DNA from: Symbiobacterium thermophilum IAM 14863
Lineage (GTDB): Bacteria > Bacillota > Sulfobacillia > Symbiobacteriales > Symbiobacteriaceae
Reading direction: 5' to 3'
NCBI RefSeq assembly: GCF_000009905.1
Contig: NC_006177.1
Span: 186,001 to 250,000, forward strand
DNA length: 64,000 nt
Every line of letters starts with the position of its first letter. Positions within the stretch are counted from its first letter, which is position 1. A program made the position numbers and the translations under genes. The notes below the pieces were generated by a model. The model was not told the origin of the DNA. It saw only the letters and a program-made list of their open reading frames with translations, and searched no databases. This document shows positions 61,074 through 64,000 of this stretch, one piece after another.

Positions 61074-61617
61074 GATTCTGATCGCCGGATTCGGTGGCCA
61101 GGGCGTGCTCACCGCCGGGCAGTTGCTCGCCTACGCAGGGAACCTGGAGGGACAGCACGTCTCGTGGGTGCCCGCCTACGGACCGGAGCAGCGCGGCGGC
61201 ACGGCCAACTGCTCGGTGGTGATCTCCGACCAGCCGGTGGCCTGCCCGATGGTATCGGAACCGACCGCCTGCATCGTCCTGAATCAGCCGTCGCTGGAGA
61301 AGTTCACGCCGGCGGTGCAGCCGGGGGGCACGCTGGTGGTCAACACCTCCCTCTGCACGGGGCGGGCGACGCGGACGGACATCACCGTTGTGCCGGTGCC
61401 CGCCACGGACCTGGCGGTGGAGCTGGGCAACGTGCGTTTTGCCAACATGATCGCCCTGGGCGCGCTGCTGGCGGTGGTGCCCGTCGTGAAGGTCGAGTCG
61501 ATCCTGGAGGTCCTGCCCAAGGTTATGGGCGAGGACAAGGCGCGGTACATCCCCATCAACCGCGAGGCGCTGTCCAGGGGGATGGAGGAGGCGCGCCGGG
61601 TGCTGGCCGGTTGCTGA
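61060..61617 (+). CDS. 2-oxoacid:ferredoxin oxidoreductase gamma subunit
   Basis: The protein is 185 aa from a GTG at 61060 inside the beta gene. The PorC/KorC signature EILIAGFGGQGVLTAGQLLAYAG and SWVPAYGPEQRGGTANCSVVIS and FANMIALGALLAVV identify it. It completes the D-A-B-C complex and binds CoA region or structural contacts in relatives. It converges on the spo0A-like gene. Confidence 0.95.
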   Translation: MYTHEILIAGFGGQGVLTAGQLLAYAGNLEGQHVSWVPAYGPEQRGGTANCSVVISDQPVACPMVSEPTACIVLNQPSLEKFTPAVQPGGTLVVNTSLCTGRATRTDITVVPVPATDLAVELGNVRFANMIALGALLAVVPVVKVESILEVLPKVMGEDKARYIPINREALSRGMEEARRVLAGC

Positions 61618-61638
61618 TCATCGGAGCCCAGACAGCCG

Positions 61639-61674
61639 GGGGAGCGGGGGCTGCTCAGGAGCCCACCGCTCCCC
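61639..61674. terminator. Hairpin between the gamma subunit gene and spo0A
   Basis: GGGGAGCGG (61639-61647) and CCGCTCCCC (61666-61674) with an inner GGGCT/AGCCC pair overlap the 3' end of the convergent spo0A-like gene. No T run is present. Confidence 0.4.
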
Positions 61675-62413
61675 GCAGGTGATCGGCCAGCATGGCCACG
61701 AACTCGGCGTTGGTCGGCTTGCCCCGCACGTGGTGCACCGTCGAGCCGAAGAGCCGCTGCAGGTCGTTGATGTCGGCCCGCCCCCAGGCGACCTCGATCG
61801 CGTGGCGGATGGAGCGTTCCACCCGGTTGGGCTGGGTGCCGTGCAGTCGGGCGATATGCGGGTAGAGTTCCTTGGTCATCCCGCAGGTCGTCTTGTTGGT
61901 GCTGAGGACGTACTGGACGGCGTCCTTGAGGAAGCGATACCCCTGCAGGTGGGCCGGTACGCCGCTGCGCCGCAGGAGCTCGGCGATGGTGCGTGGGCTG
62001 GGCACCGTGCGCCCCGCGGATGAGGTCTGCGACGCGGCCGGATGGCCGCAGACGAGCAGTGCGCGCTCCGCGACCAGATCCGGCTGGACGGGGCGGAGGA
62101 GGCAGTAGCTGGCCCCTTTCTCGTAGTAGTGCTGCACCAGCAGGTCTGATGCGCAGGAGAGGAGCAGCAGGACGTGGGGGCGCCCCTCCGGGCCCAGCTC
62201 CGCCAGTACGCCCAAGCCGTCCAGGTGCGGCAGGACGTCGTCCAGGATCAGCAGGTCCGGGCGCAGGGTCCGCACCAGTTCCACCGCCTCCAGGCCGTGG
62301 CGCGCCTCGCCCACCACGGTGAACTCGGACATGCCGTCGAACTTGTCCATGAGGCGCTGGCGTTCCTCGTGGTTGTCGTTGGCGATCAGGACGGTGGTCC
62401 GGCCTTCCACCAT
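61655..62413 (-). CDS. spo0A: Spo0A-like sporulation response regulator
   Basis: The protein is 252 aa from the ATG at 62413, nine bases after AAGGAGGGG. The C-terminal effector domain is strongly Spo0A-like: SGVPAHLQGYRFLKDAVQYV, ITKxLYPxIA-type segment, QPNRVERSIRHAIEVAWGRADI and GKPTNAEFVAMLADHL. The receiver has Asp58 for phosphorylation (LLILDDVLPHLDG), but the acidic pair reads N12-D13, the Thr is Ser86 and the conserved Lys is Arg107. spo0A normally follows spoIVB; here it stands alone beside metabolic genes. It may be the organism's Spo0A or a second paralogue. Confidence 0.93.
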   Translation of the reverse strand: MVEGRTTVLIANDNHEERQRLMDKFDGMSEFTVVGEARHGLEAVELVRTLRPDLLILDDVLPHLDGLGVLAELGPEGRPHVLLLLSCASDLLVQHYYEKGASYCLLRPVQPDLVAERALLVCGHPAASQTSSAGRTVPSPRTIAELLRRSGVPAHLQGYRFLKDAVQYVLSTNKTTCGMTKELYPHIARLHGTQPNRVERSIRHAIEVAWGRADINDLQRLFGSTVHHVRGKPTNAEFVAMLADHLRGAVGS

Positions 62414-62516
62414 CTCAAAGAACCCCTCCTTCCCGACAGGAAAGAATCCTAACTTCTGGCATGAAATACCTGCCGGGAGGCCCAAAAAATCTGCCGGCGG
62501 AAGAGGAAAAGGACTC

Positions 62517-62545
62517 TGGTCATCCGCGGCAGGTCGTGTTATACT
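62517..62545 (+). promoter_or_regulatory. Promoter of the uracil permease leader
   Basis: A weak -35 TGGTCA (62517-62522), 17 bases, then TATACT (62540-62545), about 20 bases upstream of the PyrR-binding stem. Confidence 0.5.
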
Positions 62546-62566
62546 GACTCAGAATTAAATACCGGC

Positions 62567-62601
62567 GACCTTTAAGGCAGTCCTGTGAGACTGGCAAGGT
62601 C
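62567..62601 (+). promoter_or_regulatory. PyrR-binding RNA element
   Basis: GACCTT (62567-62572) pairs with AAGGTC (62596-62601), enclosing GGCAGTCCTGTGAGACTGGC, whose loop AGTCCTGTGAGACT matches the conserved PyrR recognition sequence. PyrR-UMP binding here favours the terminator downstream. Confidence 0.85.
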
Positions 62602-62642
62602 ACATGGTTCGGTGCGCCCTGACACGGGTGTGCCTGCCACGC

Positions 62643-62676
62643 GACTTCTTGCCTCGCCGGTAAGAGGTCCTTTTTT
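62643..62676 (+). terminator. PyrR attenuator terminator before the uracil permease
   Basis: GACTTCTT (62643-62650) and AAGAGGTC (62662-62669) with one G-U pair are followed by CTTTTTT. It is the off-state hairpin of the pyrimidine attenuator, ending 38 bases before the start codon. Confidence 0.85.
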
Positions 62677-62714
62677 ATGCGTCGCAGGAGCATCATGATC
62701 AGGGGGTATGTGCG

Positions 62715-63947
62715 ATGGCGGGTTCGACGGGAACGCTCTCTCCGACTAAGCGGTTTGTGCTGGGCCTGCAGCACGTGGCGGCGATGTTCGGGGCCACGGT
62801 GCTGGTGCCCATCCAGACGGGGCTCAACCCCAGCGTGGCCCTGCTGACCGCGGGCCTCGGCACCTTGCTGTTCCACCTGGTGACGAAGGGCAGGGTGCCC
62901 GTGTTCCTGGGCTCCAGCTTCGCCTTCATCGCCGCCATCCAGCTGGTCGGGCAGACGGAGGGGTTGGAGTACGCCGCCGGTGGCATCGTGGCGGCGGGCC
63001 TCGTCTACCTGGTTCTGTCGGGACTCATCTACCTGTTCGGCGTCGACCGGATCCGCAGCTTCTTCCCGCCCATCGTCGCCGGACCGATGATCATGGTCAT
63101 CGGCCTGACGCTGGCGCCCGTGGCCGTGGACATGGCCTCCTCCCACTGGCTCGTGGCCCTTATCACGCTCCTGACGGTGGTGCTGGTGTCGGTCTACGCC
63201 CGGGGCTTCCTGAAGCTGCTGCCGATCATCTGTGGCCTTCTGGTGGGGTTCGCCGCCTCGGCGGCGTTCGGGCTGGTGGACTGGGCGGCCGTGGCCCAGG
63301 CCTCCTGGGTAGCCGTCCCGCCGGTGACGGCGCCCAAGTTCAGCCTCTCGGCCATTCTGGCGATCGCCCCCCTGGCTCTGGTGACGATGGTGGAACACAT
63401 CGGCGACATCACCACCAACGGTGCGGTGATCGGCAAGGATCTGATCCGTGATCCCGGCCTGCACCGGACCCTGATGGGCGACGGCCTGGCCACCGCCCTC
63501 GCCGGCCTGCTGGGCGGCCCGGCCAACACCACGTACTCGGAGAACACGGGCGTCCTGGCCGTCACCCGTGTTTACGATCCCGGTATCCTCCGCATCGCGG
63601 CCGTTGTCGCCATCGCCCTGTCGTTCGTGGGCAAGCTGGGCGCCCTGCTGCAGGCGATCCCGACGCCGGTGATGGGCGGTATCTCCATCGTCCTGTTCGG
63701 CATGATCACCTCCATCGGCATCCGGCAGGTGGTGGACGCCCGGGTGGACCTTACCAACGGGCGCAACCTGGTCATCGCCGCAGTGGTGCTGGTTTTGGGG
63801 ATCGGCGGCGCCGCGCTGCCGCTTCCCGGCGGGCTGCAGTTGGGCGGCATGGCCCTGGCCGCCCTGGTCGGCGTGGTGCTGAACAAGCTCCTGCCGGAGC
63901 AGGTGGTGCGGGAGACCGAGCCGGCCCTGACCGGCGGCGACGACTAG
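62715..63947 (+). CDS. Uracil permease (NCS2 family)
   Basis: The protein is 410 aa with about 12-14 membrane segments; ATG at 62715 with AGGGGG upstream. NCS2 features: GLQHVAAMFGATVLVPIQTGLNPSVALLTAGLGT, VFLGSSFAFIAAI, FFPPIVAGPMIMVIGLTLAP, APLALVTMVEHIGDITTNGAVIGKDL with the central substrate-binding Glu, and PANTTYSENTGVLAVTRVYDP. It imports uracil by proton symport. The PyrR attenuator in its leader supports a pyrimidine substrate, so PyrP/UraA is the fit. Confidence 0.95.
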   Translation: MAGSTGTLSPTKRFVLGLQHVAAMFGATVLVPIQTGLNPSVALLTAGLGTLLFHLVTKGRVPVFLGSSFAFIAAIQLVGQTEGLEYAAGGIVAAGLVYLVLSGLIYLFGVDRIRSFFPPIVAGPMIMVIGLTLAPVAVDMASSHWLVALITLLTVVLVSVYARGFLKLLPIICGLLVGFAASAAFGLVDWAAVAQASWVAVPPVTAPKFSLSAILAIAPLALVTMVEHIGDITTNGAVIGKDLIRDPGLHRTLMGDGLATALAGLLGGPANTTYSENTGVLAVTRVYDPGILRIAAVVAIALSFVGKLGALLQAIPTPVMGGISIVLFGMITSIGIRQVVDARVDLTNGRNLVIAAVVLVLGIGGAALPLPGGLQLGGMALAALVGVVLNKLLPEQVVRETEPALTGGDD

Positions 63948-63979
63948 CGCCGGAGACGAAACCGGAACAGAAACACCCC

Positions 63980-64000
63980 GGGAGGGCTATCGGCCTTCCC
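63980..64000 (+). terminator. Hairpin at window edge after the uracil permease
   Basis: GGGAGGGC (63980-63987) and GCCTTCCC (63993-64000) form an 8-bp stem with one G-U pair. The window ends before any T run can be seen. Confidence 0.5.

Overview
The window reads as about 64 kb of chromosome from a high-GC, endospore-forming Firmicute, most likely Symbiobacterium or a close relative (inference). The support is direct: spoVAC/AD/AE and a spo0A homologue, the rapZ-yvcK-whiA and cdaA-cdaR-glmM clusters typical of Firmicutes, a glmS ribozyme, a Mn2+ (yybP-ykoY) riboswitch and a PyrR attenuator, all in strongly GC-rich DNA with many GTG/TTG starts and GGAGGTG-type ribosome sites. Class I lysyl-tRNA synthetase and a beta-type glutamine synthetase are uncommon for the phylum. 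I see no rRNA, tRNA, CRISPR array, prophage or insertion sequence.

Layout. 0-12 kb: two exported proteins (copper-amine-oxidase-N/alpha-beta hydrolase and a NAGPA-type glycosidase), a divergent DODA dioxygenase/HxlR pair, an HNH protein with an IshB/IscB-like N-terminus, uvrA, and a zinc-ribbon/TM/trypsin/solute-binding-protein fusion. 12-24 kb: ECF sigma with small membrane partner, uvrC, polysaccharide deacetylase, a TlpA-Lgt-like fusion, a YvlB/YvlD-type envelope operon (DUF2089, 11-residue-repeat coiled coil, DUF4097, holin-like), a PGMGY-repeat protein, NUDIX, CPBP protease, and a second ECF sigma/anti-sigma operon. 24-32 kb: degenerate PHP protein, rapZ, yvcK, an Enzyme I-like/class II aldolase fusion, whiA, polyprenyl synthase, rex. 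31-40 kb: cdaA-cdaR-glmM-gerMN, glmS ribozyme plus glmS, a small basic protein, glnA. 40-46 kb: riboswitch-controlled terC, small membrane proteins, spoVAC-AD-AE, superoxide dismutase. 46-54 kb: lysS, a SufR-like regulator, and a PaaX-led fatty-acid/phenylacetate-type beta-oxidation operon. 54-64 kb: DUF47, ABC exporter, an HtrA-like protein with no catalytic triad, a four-subunit 2-oxoacid:ferredoxin oxidoreductase with a P-loop ATPase, spo0A-like, and a PyrR-controlled uracil permease.

Functional themes. Cell-wall precursor control is concentrated here: c-di-AMP synthesis by CdaA, its regulator CdaR, GlmM and GlmS feed UDP-GlcNAc, and YvcK binds UDP-sugars in homologues. Redox and energy sensing (Rex, ferredoxin oxidoreductase), envelope stress (two ECF systems, YvlB-like operon) and sporulation (SpoVA, Spo0A-like, GerMN) complete the picture.

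Most interesting: the Enzyme I-like/aldolase fusion inside the yvcK-whiA operon, the protease/solute-binding fusion, the triad-less HtrA, the IshB-like HNH gene, a self-contained 32-codon membrane-peptide transcription unit, a probable CTG-initiated gerMN gene, and a Spo0A-like protein with an altered phosphorylation pocket.
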